9,877 bases of DNA from DATBLZ01 sp036555065 (GCA_036555065.1 DATBLZ010000177.1:1-9877), one strand, 5' to 3'; positions 1-7,006 are shown, counted from the first letter of the stretch. Translations and numbers: made by a program. Notes: generated from the letters alone by a model not told the origin.

Positions 1-161
1 CGACGCGCGTGGTCGATCATGCACTCGAGAAGGTAGTGAGCGCGGTCCGCGCCGTGCACGCGGAGCACCGAATCGATCGATTCGAGCCACTCCTGGGTCT
101 CCTCGGGATCCGGATCGTCGGCCGCTGTCAAGAATGAAGGCAATGGTCGAACGGTTGCCAT
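1..161 (-). CDS. aceE: Pyruvate dehydrogenase E1 component, N-terminal fragment (partial)
   Basis: This is the first 53 codons of a gene that leaves the window at its left edge. The translation begins MATVRPLPSFLTAADDPDPE and continues with EETQEWLESIDSVLR, then HGADRAHYLLECMIDHARR. This matches the start of homodimeric AceE, where a 'D-P-x-E-T-x-E-W-x-x-(A/S)-I-(D/E)-S-V' helix is followed by a 'R-A-x-Y-L-(L/I)' helix. AceE is the thiamine-diphosphate subunit that decarboxylates pyruvate in the pyruvate dehydrogenase complex; its N-terminal helices bind the E2 core. The ATG at 161 is the only start in the right frame with a family-like N terminus. An ATG at 165 is in another frame, and the Shine-Dalgarno is weak. 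The gene is divergent from the aminopeptidase gene at 230. The catalytic parts lie outside the window, so only the family can be called. Confidence 0.88.
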   Translation of the reverse strand, partial: MATVRPLPSFLTAADDPDPEETQEWLESIDSVLRVHGADRAHYLLECMIDHAR

Positions 162-166
162 ACATA

Positions 167-196
167 TTCATTCGCTGCCCGCAAACGCATTATGAT
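167..196 (+). promoter_or_regulatory. Candidate sigma70 promoter for the aminopeptidase-rnt operon
   Basis: TATGAT (191-196) is a 5/6 match to the -10 box. A weak -35 match, TTCATT (167-172), lies 18 bp upstream. The start would fall near 203, leaving a leader of about 27 nt before the ATG at 230. A Shine-Dalgarno-like AAGG (219-222) lies 7 nt before that ATG. The -10 box sits opposite the aceE -10 box, so the two promoters could compete. This is a consensus match only. Confidence 0.35.
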
Positions 197-220
197 CGAG
201 GTTTGTAGATAGGCGGTCAA
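192..220 (-). promoter_or_regulatory. Candidate sigma70 promoter for aceE
   Basis: On the minus strand, TTGACC (215-220) is followed after 17 bp by GATCAT (192-197). These match the sigma70 consensus at 5/6 and 4/6. Transcription would start near 185 and give a leader of about 24 nt before the aceE ATG at 161. The -10 box overlaps the candidate -10 box of the divergent aminopeptidase gene. This is a match to consensus only. Confidence 0.4.
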
Positions 221-229
221 GGCAATCCG

Positions 230-1756
230 ATGATCGAGCTCCCCGATTTTGGCGCCGCGCGCGTCGTGCAGAGCGCATTGAAACCCAGCAAGCGCGACTT
301 CGACTCTCTCGACCAGCTGACGATCGTCGTGCCGAAAGACGTGACTGCCGCGCAATTGCGCGCACTGCCACAAGGCGCGCAGCTCGCAGCCCTGCACGCG
401 CGCGCGAAGAGCAAAGACGAAATGGTGCTCACGAGCCGAATGAGCACTTCGCATGCCACACGCGTGATCGCGGCAGCGCTGCCGGTGAAGGACTCGTTCG
501 GAACGCTGACTTGGGCGCGCAAGCTCATCGCGCAGTCTCTGCAGGAAAATCCCGTCAGGCTCGGCCTCATGACGAGCGGCCTCACGGGAGCCGACCGCGA
601 GCGCGCGTTGCGCGCGCTCGTTGCCGCGGCCCTCGCGGCGGCGCTCGACATGCCGACGTTCAAGAGCGACAAGAAACACAAATCACCGAAACTGCGCTCG
701 CTGCACGTATTCGGCGCGCCGGTTGTACTCGAGGACTTGCGCGCGCAGGCGCTCGGCAACGACATCGCGCGTTGGCTCACGGCACTGCCGCCGAACATCC
801 TGACGGCGGCGGCGTACCGCGAAGCGGCTACGCAGCTCGGCAAAGCGCATTCACTGACTGCGGAGTTCCTCGGCGAAAAGAAGCTCGAGACGCTCGGCGC
901 CGGAGCTTTTCTGGCCGTCGCGCAAGGCAACGAGCAGCGCGATGCGGGCATATTGCGCCTCAAGTATCGGCCCGGAAAGGAAACCCGGCCCGAGGTCGCG
1001 CTCGTCGGCAAGGGCATCATCTTCGATACGGGCGGCACGAACCTGAAGCCCTTCAAAGGCATGCTCGACATGCACACGGACATGCAGGGCAGCGCGGTGG
1101 CCTTGGGAACCGGCATTGCGCTCGCCGAGCTCGAAGTGCCGTTCGCGTTCGACGTCTGGATGGCGATTACCGAGAACCGCATCTCGGGGCGCGCCTACAA
1201 GAGCCAAGACGTCGTGACCGCGGCCAACGGCACGACAATCCAGGTGATCCACACCGACGCCGAAGGACGCATGGTGCTCGCCGATACGCTGGCGCTCGCC
1301 GCGCGCGAAGAGCCGAAGCTCATCATCGATTACGCGACGCTCACGGGCAGCTGCGTCGGCGCACTTACGGAACGCTACACGGGCGTATTCTCGAATCGCG
1401 CGAGCGCGTATCCGGTGTTGACGAAGGCCGGTGCCGACAGCGGCGAGCGCGTGTGGCCGTTCCCGATGGATGACGATTTCGATGAATCGCTGCGCAGCGA
1501 CGTCGCCGACATCAAGCAGTGCTCGCCCGAAGGCAGCGGCGACCACATTCTCGCCGCGCGCTTCTTGAGCCGTTTCGTGCCGCGGAAGATTCCTTGGATC
1601 CACCTCGATCTCAGCGCCGGCCAGCACAAGGAAGGGCTCGCGCACATTCCCACGGAGATCACCGGGTTCGGCGTCCGTTATACGCTCGAGCTGCTGCAGA
1701 AGCAGGCCGGCTCGCCGCGCGAGCTCATCGAACGGCTCGCGGCGAGCGGCCGATGA
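230..1756 (+). CDS. M17-family leucyl aminopeptidase
   Basis: This 508-residue protein is a two-zinc aminopeptidase of the M17 (PepA) family, which removes N-terminal residues from peptides in the cytoplasm. The metal and catalytic residues can be placed by their fixed offset of 9 from E. coli PepA: Lys261 and Asp266 (VGKGIIFDTGG), Lys273 (NLKP), Asp284 (TDMQGS), and Asp343, Glu345 and Arg347 (HTDAEGRMVLAD). All are present. The segment WPFPMDDDFDESLRSDVADI and the C-terminal EITGFGVR are also typical. The first 150 or so residues would be the variable N-terminal domain and are poorly conserved. One oddity is that the usual Asn before TDAEGR is His341. The gene overlaps rnt by ATGA, so the two are probably translated from one transcript. 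The paralogue (PepA, PepB or another M17 branch) cannot be settled from sequence alone, so no symbol is given. Confidence 0.93.
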   Translation: MIELPDFGAARVVQSALKPSKRDFDSLDQLTIVVPKDVTAAQLRALPQGAQLAALHARAKSKDEMVLTSRMSTSHATRVIAAALPVKDSFGTLTWARKLIAQSLQENPVRLGLMTSGLTGADRERALRALVAAALAAALDMPTFKSDKKHKSPKLRSLHVFGAPVVLEDLRAQALGNDIARWLTALPPNILTAAAYREAATQLGKAHSLTAEFLGEKKLETLGAGAFLAVAQGNEQRDAGILRLKYRPGKETRPEVALVGKGIIFDTGGTNLKPFKGMLDMHTDMQGSAVALGTGIALAELEVPFAFDVWMAITENRISGRAYKSQDVVTAANGTTIQVIHTDAEGRMVLADTLALAAREEPKLIIDYATLTGSCVGALTERYTGVFSNRASAYPVLTKAGADSGERVWPFPMDDDFDESLRSDVADIKQCSPEGSGDHILAARFLSRFVPRKIPWIHLDLSAGQHKEGLAHIPTEITGFGVRYTLELLQKQAGSPRELIERLAASGR

Positions 1757-2403
1757 GCACTCTCTCGCAACGCTTCCGGGGATTTCTGCCGGTCGTCATC
1801 GACGTCGAAACCGGCGGCTTCAACCCGGTAACCGATGCGCTCCTCGAGATCGCGGCCATATTCGTGCGCCAAAACGATGCGGGCGACATCGAGCTCGGCG
1901 AGCAGCATCGCTATCTCGTGAAGCCTTTCGCTGGCTCGAAGCTCGAGCCCGCGTCGTTACAAATCACCGGTATCGATCCGTTCCATCCCTTGCGTCCCGC
2001 GCTCGACGAAGACGAAGCGCTGCAGCGCTTGTTCAAGGAGATTCGAGCGGAGATCAAGAAGCACGATTGCACGCGCGCGGTTCTCGTCGGGCACAACTCG
2101 TTCTTCGATTTGCAGTTCTTGAACGCAGCCGTCGAGCGAACGAAGATCAAGCGCAATCCGTTTCATCCGTTCTCGAGCTTCGACACGGCGACGCTCGCGG
2201 GAGTCGCTTACGGCCAAACCGTTCTCGGGCGCGCGGCGATTGCGGCGGGGTTGGCGTGGAACGAGGAGCGAGCGCACTCCGCGCTCTACGACGCCGAGAT
2301 TACGGCGCAGCTCTTCTGCAAGATCGTGAATCGATTCCGCGCGGTCTACGAGGAAGCGGCAACGGTAGCGCCCGTCGAGCCGCCCGAGTCCGCTGCATCC
2401 TGA
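1753..2403 (+). CDS. rnt: Ribonuclease T (DEDD 3'-5' exoribonuclease)
   Basis: RNase T trims the 3' ends of tRNA and other stable RNAs and turns over the tRNA CCA end. This 216-residue protein is collinear with E. coli RNase T (215 aa) at an offset of 6. The start segment RFRGFLPVVIDVETGGFNP carries Asp17 and Glu19, HNSFFDLQF carries Asp119, and HSALYDAE carries His175 and Asp180, so the whole DEDDh active site is present. The family signatures KRNPFHPFSSFDTATLAG and QTVLGRA are also there. The ATG overlaps the stop of the aminopeptidase gene (ATGA), which suggests translational coupling. The last 18 or so codons are antisense to the 3' end of the glutaredoxin gene and encode a low-complexity Ala/Pro/Glu tail. 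Confidence 0.96.
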   Translation: MSTLSQRFRGFLPVVIDVETGGFNPVTDALLEIAAIFVRQNDAGDIELGEQHRYLVKPFAGSKLEPASLQITGIDPFHPLRPALDEDEALQRLFKEIRAEIKKHDCTRAVLVGHNSFFDLQFLNAAVERTKIKRNPFHPFSSFDTATLAGVAYGQTVLGRAAIAAGLAWNEERAHSALYDAEITAQLFCKIVNRFRAVYEEAATVAPVEPPESAAS

Positions 2404-2717
2404 GCGGGGCTCGCGTCGGCAACGATCTTCGCGAGCTCGCCGGATTGATAGAGCTCGAGCGTGATGTCGCAGCCGCCGATGAGCTCACCGTTGACATAGA
2501 GCTGTGGAAACGTCGGCCAGTTCGAATACGTCTTGAGGCCTTCGCGGATCTCCGGATCTTCGAAGATGTTCACGTAGGCGAACTTCGCGTTGACCGCGCG
2601 CAGCGCCTGTACCGTGCGCGCCGAGAATCCGCACTGCGGGAAATCGGGCGTGCCCTTCATGTACAGGAGGACCGGATAGGTGCCCAGCTGCTTCTTAATT
2701 CGTTCGTTGACGTCCAT
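2346..2717 (-). CDS. grxD: Monothiol glutaredoxin, Grx4/GrxD type
   Basis: This 123-residue protein is a CGFS-type monothiol glutaredoxin. Such proteins carry or deliver [2Fe-2S] clusters, usually as a cluster-bridged homodimer or with BolA. The active site CGFS is at residues 29-32, preceded by LYMKGTPDFPQ. The glutathione- and fold-defining segments NWPTFPQLYVNGELIGGCDI and the N-terminal helix NERIKKQL match the family closely. E. coli GrxD is about 115 residues; the extra length here is a C-terminal Ala/Ser/Gly-rich tail. The ATG at 2717 is preceded by GAGGG (2727-2731 on the plus strand), about 9 nt away. The gene converges on rnt, and its last 58 bp lie opposite the rnt 3' end. It is divergent from the membrane protein gene at 2821. 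Confidence 0.95.
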   Translation of the reverse strand: MDVNERIKKQLGTYPVLLYMKGTPDFPQCGFSARTVQALRAVNAKFAYVNIFEDPEIREGLKTYSNWPTFPQLYVNGELIGGCDITLELYQSGELAKIVADASPAQDAADSGGSTGATVAASS

Positions 2718-2732
2718 GGCCCGCGACCCTCA

Positions 2733-2761
2733 TTGAACTGGCTCCATCTGTCGCCTATTCT
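2733..2761 (+). promoter_or_regulatory. Candidate promoter for the membrane protein-nadC operon
   Basis: TTGAAC (2733-2738) and TATTCT (2756-2761) are separated by 17 bp, each a 4/6 match to sigma70 boxes. The transcript would start near 2768 and have a leader of about 53 nt. That leader contains a GGGCT/AGCCC stem (2774-2778 with 2785-2789) ahead of the strong ribosome binding site. This is a consensus match only. Confidence 0.35.
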
Positions 2762-2785
2762 TCTGGTTTCATGGGGCTGGGGCAA
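2757..2785 (-). promoter_or_regulatory. Candidate promoter for the glutaredoxin gene
   Basis: On the minus strand, TTGCCC (2780-2785) and AAGAAT (2757-2762) are 17 bp apart, each a 4/6 match to sigma70 boxes. The -10 box overlaps that of the divergent promoter for the membrane protein gene. Support is moderate to weak and rests on consensus only. Confidence 0.3.
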
Positions 2786-2809
2786 GCCCTCGCATTGTGT
2801 TTAGTTCAA

Positions 2810-2816
2810 GGGGAGG
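2810..2816 (+). promoter_or_regulatory. Ribosome binding site that fixes the start of the membrane protein gene
   Basis: GGGGAGG lies 4 nt before the ATG at 2821. It decides that start over the in-frame GTG at 2797, which would place this motif inside the coding region. Confidence 0.75.
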
Positions 2817-2820
2817 TTCG

Positions 2821-3423
2821 ATGAATCCGCTCAATACAATAAAAGGCACAATAATCGCGGGCGTAGTCCTGGCAATCGTGATCGGCTTATTGACGATGGG
2901 CATCAGCTTGAATGAGCTGAGCTTGATCGTGTGGATCCATGTGCTCGCTGGAATCACTTGGATCGGCCTTCTCTACTATTTCAACTTCGTCCAGGTCCCC
3001 GCCCTCGCGCAAGCGGCGGCCGACAAAGGGGGCCCGGGCGGTGCGGGCATCTCGAAATACGTCGCGCCACGCGCTCTTTTGTGGTTCCGCTGGGGCGCGG
3101 TCGTCACGTGGCTGTCAGGGGCCACGTACTTGTTTCGGATCCACCAGCTCGACGACGCGTTCATGCTCGGCTTGAACGCGGGAGCCGCAGGCAACGCCAC
3201 TGTCATCGGCGTCGGCGCATGGCTCGGCACGATCATGCTCTTCAACGTCTGGGTATTGATTTGGCCGAACCAGAAAAAAGTTCTCGGTATCGTCGAGGCA
3301 ACCGCGGAGCAGATCACCAAAGCGCGCCGCGTCGCCTTTCTGGCGTCGCGCATGAATACGGTGCTATCCGTGCCGATGATCATGAGCATGGTCGGTTATG
3401 GCCACGGTGGGTTCTTCGTCTGA
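2821..3423 (+). CDS. Integral membrane protein, PuuD/urate-oxidase N-terminal-like
   Basis: This 200-residue protein has about five hydrophobic helices, at roughly residues 9-28, 33-55, 85-105, 125-150 and 175-195. Its motifs match the membrane domain found at the N terminus of the urate hydroxylase PuuD family: WIHVLAGITWIGLLYYFNF (His40), VVTWLSGATYLF, GTIMLFNVWVLIWPNQKK, and a final MNTVLSVPMIMSM followed by a Gly/His end. Full PuuD proteins are about twice as long and have a C-terminal cytochrome c domain; here there is no CxxCH haem site, so this is a membrane domain standing alone. Conserved His residues could bind haem b, but that is inference. Urate oxidation should not be assumed. 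The 3' end overlaps nadC by 26 bp, so the two genes are probably cotranscribed and coupled. Confidence 0.8.
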   Translation: MNPLNTIKGTIIAGVVLAIVIGLLTMGISLNELSLIVWIHVLAGITWIGLLYYFNFVQVPALAQAAADKGGPGGAGISKYVAPRALLWFRWGAVVTWLSGATYLFRIHQLDDAFMLGLNAGAAGNATVIGVGAWLGTIMLFNVWVLIWPNQKKVLGIVEATAEQITKARRVAFLASRMNTVLSVPMIMSMVGYGHGGFFV

Positions 3424-4264
3424 CCTGAAGCTTACCGACGACATCGCAGCCGCCGTCACTCGAGCGCTTGCCGAGGATATCGGCAGCGGCGACGTCACGG
3501 CGGCCCTCATCGACGAGAAACTGCGCGCCGAAGCGCGTGTTGTCGCGCGCGAGAGCGCGGTGCTTTGTGGCGCGGCGTGGTTCGATGAAGTTTTTCGGCA
3601 AATCGACTCACGAGTCGCCGTTCGCTGGCTCCACAACGACGGCGCGCGCATCGATCCCGACACCATCGTCTGCACGGTCGAGGGGCCCGCGCGTGCGCTC
3701 TTGACCGGCGAGCGCACGGCGCTCAACTTCCTGCAGACACTTTCCGGAACCGCAACGGCTGCGAGCCGCTTCGCGGAAGCGGTGCGCGGCACGAGTGCGC
3801 GCATTCTCGATACGCGCAAGACGTTGCCGGGACTGCGCGCCGCGCAAAAGTACGCAGTACGCTGCGGCGGCGCATACAACCACCGCCAAGGGCTCTACGA
3901 CGCCATTCTCATTAAAGAAAACCACATCGCCGCGGTCGGCTCGATCGAAACGGCAGTGAGCCGAGCGCGAGCACAAGCGCCGTCGTTGTTGCTCGAAATC
4001 GAGGTCGAGAATATCGAGCAACTTCGCGCCGCGCTCGAGACGGCGGCGGACCGCATCCTGCTCGACAACTTTGAGCCTGCAGAGTTACGCGAAGCCGTGG
4101 CGATCCGCAACGCTCATAAGGGTAAGCGCAAGGAGCTCGAGGTTTCCGGGAATATCGATCTCGACAACGTCCGCACAGTCGCCGAAACGGGGGTCGATTG
4201 GATCTCGACGGGGGCAATCACGAAAAACGTGCGGGCGACGGACTATTCGATGCGCTTCGTGTAG
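3398..4264 (+). CDS. nadC: Nicotinate-nucleotide pyrophosphorylase (quinolinate phosphoribosyltransferase)
   Basis: NadC converts quinolinate and PRPP to nicotinate mononucleotide, CO2 and pyrophosphate in de novo NAD synthesis. The 288-residue length is normal for the family. Active-site motifs are intact: Arg140-Lys141 in DTRKTLPGLRAAQKYAV, His162-Arg163 in GGAYNHRQGLYD, Lys173 in ILIKENHI, Glu202 in LEIEVEN, Asp223 in LLDNF, and the closing EVSGNI and DWISTGAITK phosphate loops. The ATG at 3398 lies inside the upstream membrane protein gene (26-bp overlap) and has only a weak Shine-Dalgarno, as expected if ribosomes re-initiate from upstream. No nadA or nadB is next to it. Downstream, it converges on the c-di-GMP gene with a 40-bp gap. 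Confidence 0.96.
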   Translation: MATVGSSSDLKLTDDIAAAVTRALAEDIGSGDVTAALIDEKLRAEARVVARESAVLCGAAWFDEVFRQIDSRVAVRWLHNDGARIDPDTIVCTVEGPARALLTGERTALNFLQTLSGTATAASRFAEAVRGTSARILDTRKTLPGLRAAQKYAVRCGGAYNHRQGLYDAILIKENHIAAVGSIETAVSRARAQAPSLLLEIEVENIEQLRAALETAADRILLDNFEPAELREAVAIRNAHKGKRKELEVSGNIDLDNVRTVAETGVDWISTGAITKNVRATDYSMRFV

Positions 4265-4265
4265 C

Positions 4266-4286
4266 GGTCGCGGCTGAAGCCGCACC
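4266..4286. repeat. REP-like GC-rich hairpin between convergent genes
   Basis: The stem GCGGC (4270-4274) and GCCGC (4279-4283) closes a TGAA tetraloop. It is extended by GGT (4266-4268) with ACC (4284-4286) around one bulged C. It fills most of the 40-bp gap between the nadC and c-di-GMP gene stops. No run of T follows on either strand, so it is not a classical intrinsic terminator. From memory, similar 'cGCGGCTGAAGCCGC' hairpins are abundant between genes in some Xanthomonadaceae and relatives, which suggests an interspersed palindromic repeat. Only one copy is present here, so the repeat nature is unproven. A role as a 3'-end stabiliser or bidirectional weak terminator is possible. Confidence 0.45.
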
Positions 4287-4304
4287 CACGAAGGAACCCG
4301 CCTG

Positions 4305-7004
4305 CTATGCCACCGCGGCTTCCACGAGCCGCTTGGGCTCCGAGACACCGTAACCTTGGGCATAGTCGACGCCGATGCCGCGCAACATCGTGATAATCTC
4401 GGCGTTCTCGGCGAACTCGGCGATCGTCTGCTTGCCGGTCAGGTGCCCAATCTCGTTGATCGAGCGGACCATCTCGCGGTCGATCGGATCGTGGAGGATC
4501 TCTTTGACGAAGCTGCCGTCGATCTTCAAGAAGTCGACGGGGAAATGCTTGAGGTAGCCGAACGACGAGAGGCCCGTGCCGAAATCGTCGAGCGCGAAGC
4601 GGCAGCCGATTTCCTTGAGCGCGTGAATGAAACGGTTCGCCTGCGAATAGTTGGCGATAGCCGCGGTCTCCGTGATCTCGAAGCAAATGAGCCTGCCGTC
4701 GAGCCCACAAGTCTGAAATTGCTCGATGACGAACGGGAGAAACTTCTCGTCCCCGAGGCTCTGGCCCGATAGATTGATCGAGCACAACGAGAGCCGGGCA
4801 CGCTCGTCGGCTTCCGAGACGAGCCAGCGCAACGCGTGCGAGATCACCCAGCGATCGATGCTCGGTGTTAGACCGTAGCGCTCCGCGGCGACGATGAATA
4901 GCTCGGGCGAGACCATCTGCCCGTTCTCGTCGCGCATCCGCAGCAGAAGCTCGTAGTGCGCGCCCGTATCGAGCCCCGCCTGCAGCGGCTGAATGGTCTG
5001 CCGGAACAGCTCGAAGCGGTTCTCCTCGAGCGCATTGCTGATGCGCGCCGCCCACTGCATCTCCTTGCGGCGCTTCATGAGCTCGATGTCGTTCTCTTGA
5101 TAACTGTAAACACGGTTGCGGCCGGCGTCCTTCGCGGCCGCGCACGCGCTGTCGGCCGCGGTCAAGAGCGCGGCAACGTCGTCGGTGCCTTGCGCAATCG
5201 GCACGACACCGATGCTCGCGCCGAGCCGGAACGAGCGCTCGTCCCACGTGAATTTGAAATCGTTGATGGCGCTGCGCAGCGTCTCGGCCGTGCGCAACGC
5301 CTCATCCATCGTGCAGCTCTCGAGCAGGATGCCGAACTCGTCGCCGCCGAGCCGCGCGAGCGTATCGCGCCAACGGATCTTTGCCTTCAGCAGGGCACCG
5401 ATCTGCTTGAGCAACGCGTCGCCCGCATTGTGCCCGCAGGCATCATTGACGATCTTGAACTGGTCGAGATCGAGATAGAGCACGGCATAAGAGGTTTCGC
5501 GCGCCTTCGCGCTCTTCAACGCACGCTCGAGCCGGGCCTCGAACTCGCGTCGATTGACGAGCTCGGTGAGGCTGTCGTGGCTCGCCGCATAGCTGATCCG
5601 GCGATTGAGCTCGCGCGATTCCGTGACGTCGTGGAACACGAGCACGCCGCCGCGGACGGTGCCGACGGGATCGCGAATCGGCGCTGCGGTGCTCTCGATG
5701 TAGAGCTCGTTGCCGTCGCGGCGAATGAGCAGCGTCGGCCGCACGGATTTGATCGAGCGATTGCGGCGCATCGCGACGAGCACGGGATTCTCGACGGGCT
5801 CGCAAGTCTCCTCGTGAAAGCCGCGGAAAATCTCGTCGATCGATCGGCCGCCTGCGTCGTCGACTTTCCAGCCCGTGAGCCCTTCGGCGACGGGATTGAG
5901 ATATTGCACGAGTCCTTCGGCATCCGTCGTTACGACGCCGTCGCCGATCGACTGAAGCGTGATCTGGGCGCTCTCCTTCTCGCGGAATAGCGCCTCCTCG
6001 TAGAGCTTGCGCTCGGTGATGTCGGTCTCGACGCCGACGAGCCGCTTCAAGTGCTTGTTCTCGTCGACGCGCCCGCGGACACGGCTCTGTATCCAGCGCC
6101 ATTCGCCGTTCGCGTGCCGCATGCGATGTACGCTCTCGAAAAGCTCCGTGCGTCCCTCGAGGTGGTCCCGGAGCTGCGTTTGCACGCGCGCGAGGTCATC
6201 CTGATGGACGAGGAAACGCCATTCCGGCACTTCGTCGTCGCTCGCGTATCCGAGCATCGCGCGCCAACGCGGCGAGAAGTATGTCGAATTCTCGCGAACG
6301 TCGTAGTCCCACAAGCCGTCGTTCGCGGTATGCGTGACGAGCCGGTCGCGCTCCTGGACGATGAACAGGTCCTCTTGCAAGCGAATGCGCTCGAGGCCGC
6401 TCGCGCAACTCACGCCGACGAGCTTGAGCGCCAAGAACAGCTCCGCGCTCCAGCCCGGGTTCGGAATGGGGCTGAAAATCCCGAGGATGCCGCCGAGGCG
6501 GTCTTGAATGTTGAAGCCGACGACGACCAGTGCGCCGACATTGAGGCTCGCGAACTGGGCGGCGTCTTGCTGCTGCGCAAGGGGTGCGTTCGCGGTATCC
6601 GTGATCTCGAGAAGCCGCAAATGCTGCAGGCGGCTCTTCATCCAAGGGAAATCGTCGAGCTGCCTGCCGGTGAGCACCTCCGGGTTGCAGGTCGAGAATG
6701 TCGCCCGCCCGGAGTAGACCGTGTGAACGACCCGCCCTTCCGGATCGAGCAGCGCGACAAACACCGAGTCCGCCCCGCTCGCGTCCGTCAACGACTGCAT
6801 GCCGCTCTTGATTCGCTCGGCGGCGTTGCTCGGCGTTATACTTTGTAAGTCGACGGCGACCTTGGTGCAGATCAGATCGAGGCCCGGCTCACCGGGCCGT
6901 TTGGCGGCGGTGCGGATCAGCCGCTGAATGGTGGACTCGGCGGATTTGTCCGCCCCTTGAGCGCCGTCACCCATCGGCGCGGCTTCTCGCGATCCTTGGG
7001 TCAT
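4305..7004 (-). CDS. GAF-PAS-PAS-GGDEF-EAL cyclic-di-GMP sensor/effector enzyme
   Basis: This 899-residue protein has no clear signal peptide or membrane helix and is probably cytosolic. Domains in order: GAF-like (about 57-208), PAS (about 222-333, ending in VGVETDITERK), a second PAS (about 345-463, ending in LVFHDVTESRE), GGDEF (about 468-630) and EAL (about 650-895). The cyclase site GGDEF is at 553-557 and the inhibitory I-site RxxD is Arg544/Asp547, five residues before it. The phosphodiesterase residues are present: Glu685 (ELL in place of EAL), Asn744, Glu776, Asp806-Asp807 (DDFGTG), Lys827, Glu863 and Gln883. Both activities are therefore plausible. The first ATG (7004) has no Shine-Dalgarno. 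Met11 (6974) follows GAGAAG by 8 nt and would suit a promoter whose -10 box is at 7007-7012, so the true start may be 6974. The gene is divergent from a lipoprotein gene. The signal sensed is unknown. Confidence 0.93.
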   Translation of the reverse strand: MTQGSREAAPMGDGAQGADKSAESTIQRLIRTAAKRPGEPGLDLICTKVAVDLQSITPSNAAERIKSGMQSLTDASGADSVFVALLDPEGRVVHTVYSGRATFSTCNPEVLTGRQLDDFPWMKSRLQHLRLLEITDTANAPLAQQQDAAQFASLNVGALVVVGFNIQDRLGGILGIFSPIPNPGWSAELFLALKLVGVSCASGLERIRLQEDLFIVQERDRLVTHTANDGLWDYDVRENSTYFSPRWRAMLGYASDDEVPEWRFLVHQDDLARVQTQLRDHLEGRTELFESVHRMRHANGEWRWIQSRVRGRVDENKHLKRLVGVETDITERKLYEEALFREKESAQITLQSIGDGVVTTDAEGLVQYLNPVAEGLTGWKVDDAGGRSIDEIFRGFHEETCEPVENPVLVAMRRNRSIKSVRPTLLIRRDGNELYIESTAAPIRDPVGTVRGGVLVFHDVTESRELNRRISYAASHDSLTELVNRREFEARLERALKSAKARETSYAVLYLDLDQFKIVNDACGHNAGDALLKQIGALLKAKIRWRDTLARLGGDEFGILLESCTMDEALRTAETLRSAINDFKFTWDERSFRLGASIGVVPIAQGTDDVAALLTAADSACAAAKDAGRNRVYSYQENDIELMKRRKEMQWAARISNALEENRFELFRQTIQPLQAGLDTGAHYELLLRMRDENGQMVSPELFIVAAERYGLTPSIDRWVISHALRWLVSEADERARLSLCSINLSGQSLGDEKFLPFVIEQFQTCGLDGRLICFEITETAAIANYSQANRFIHALKEIGCRFALDDFGTGLSSFGYLKHFPVDFLKIDGSFVKEILHDPIDREMVRSINEIGHLTGKQTIAEFAENAEIITMLRGIGVDYAQGYGVSEPKRLVEAAVA

Positions 7005-7006
7005 TC

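Noticed and set aside
217..1645. Long minus-strand open frames (217-1182, 851-1645) opposite the aminopeptidase gene
   Set aside because: They lie wholly opposite a clear M17 enzyme, have Arg/Ala/Ser-rich composition without any family motif, and are the usual result of high GC content.
2797..2820. GTG at 2797 as the start of the membrane protein gene
   Set aside because: The strong GGGGAGG site 4 nt before the ATG at 2821 fixes the later start.
4956..5990. Plus-strand open frame of 344 codons opposite the GGDEF-EAL gene, and a minus-strand frame at 4243-5247
   Set aside because: Both are frame shadows of the GGDEF-EAL gene, whose domains are intact. Their composition is Arg/Ala/Glu-rich with no recognisable motif.
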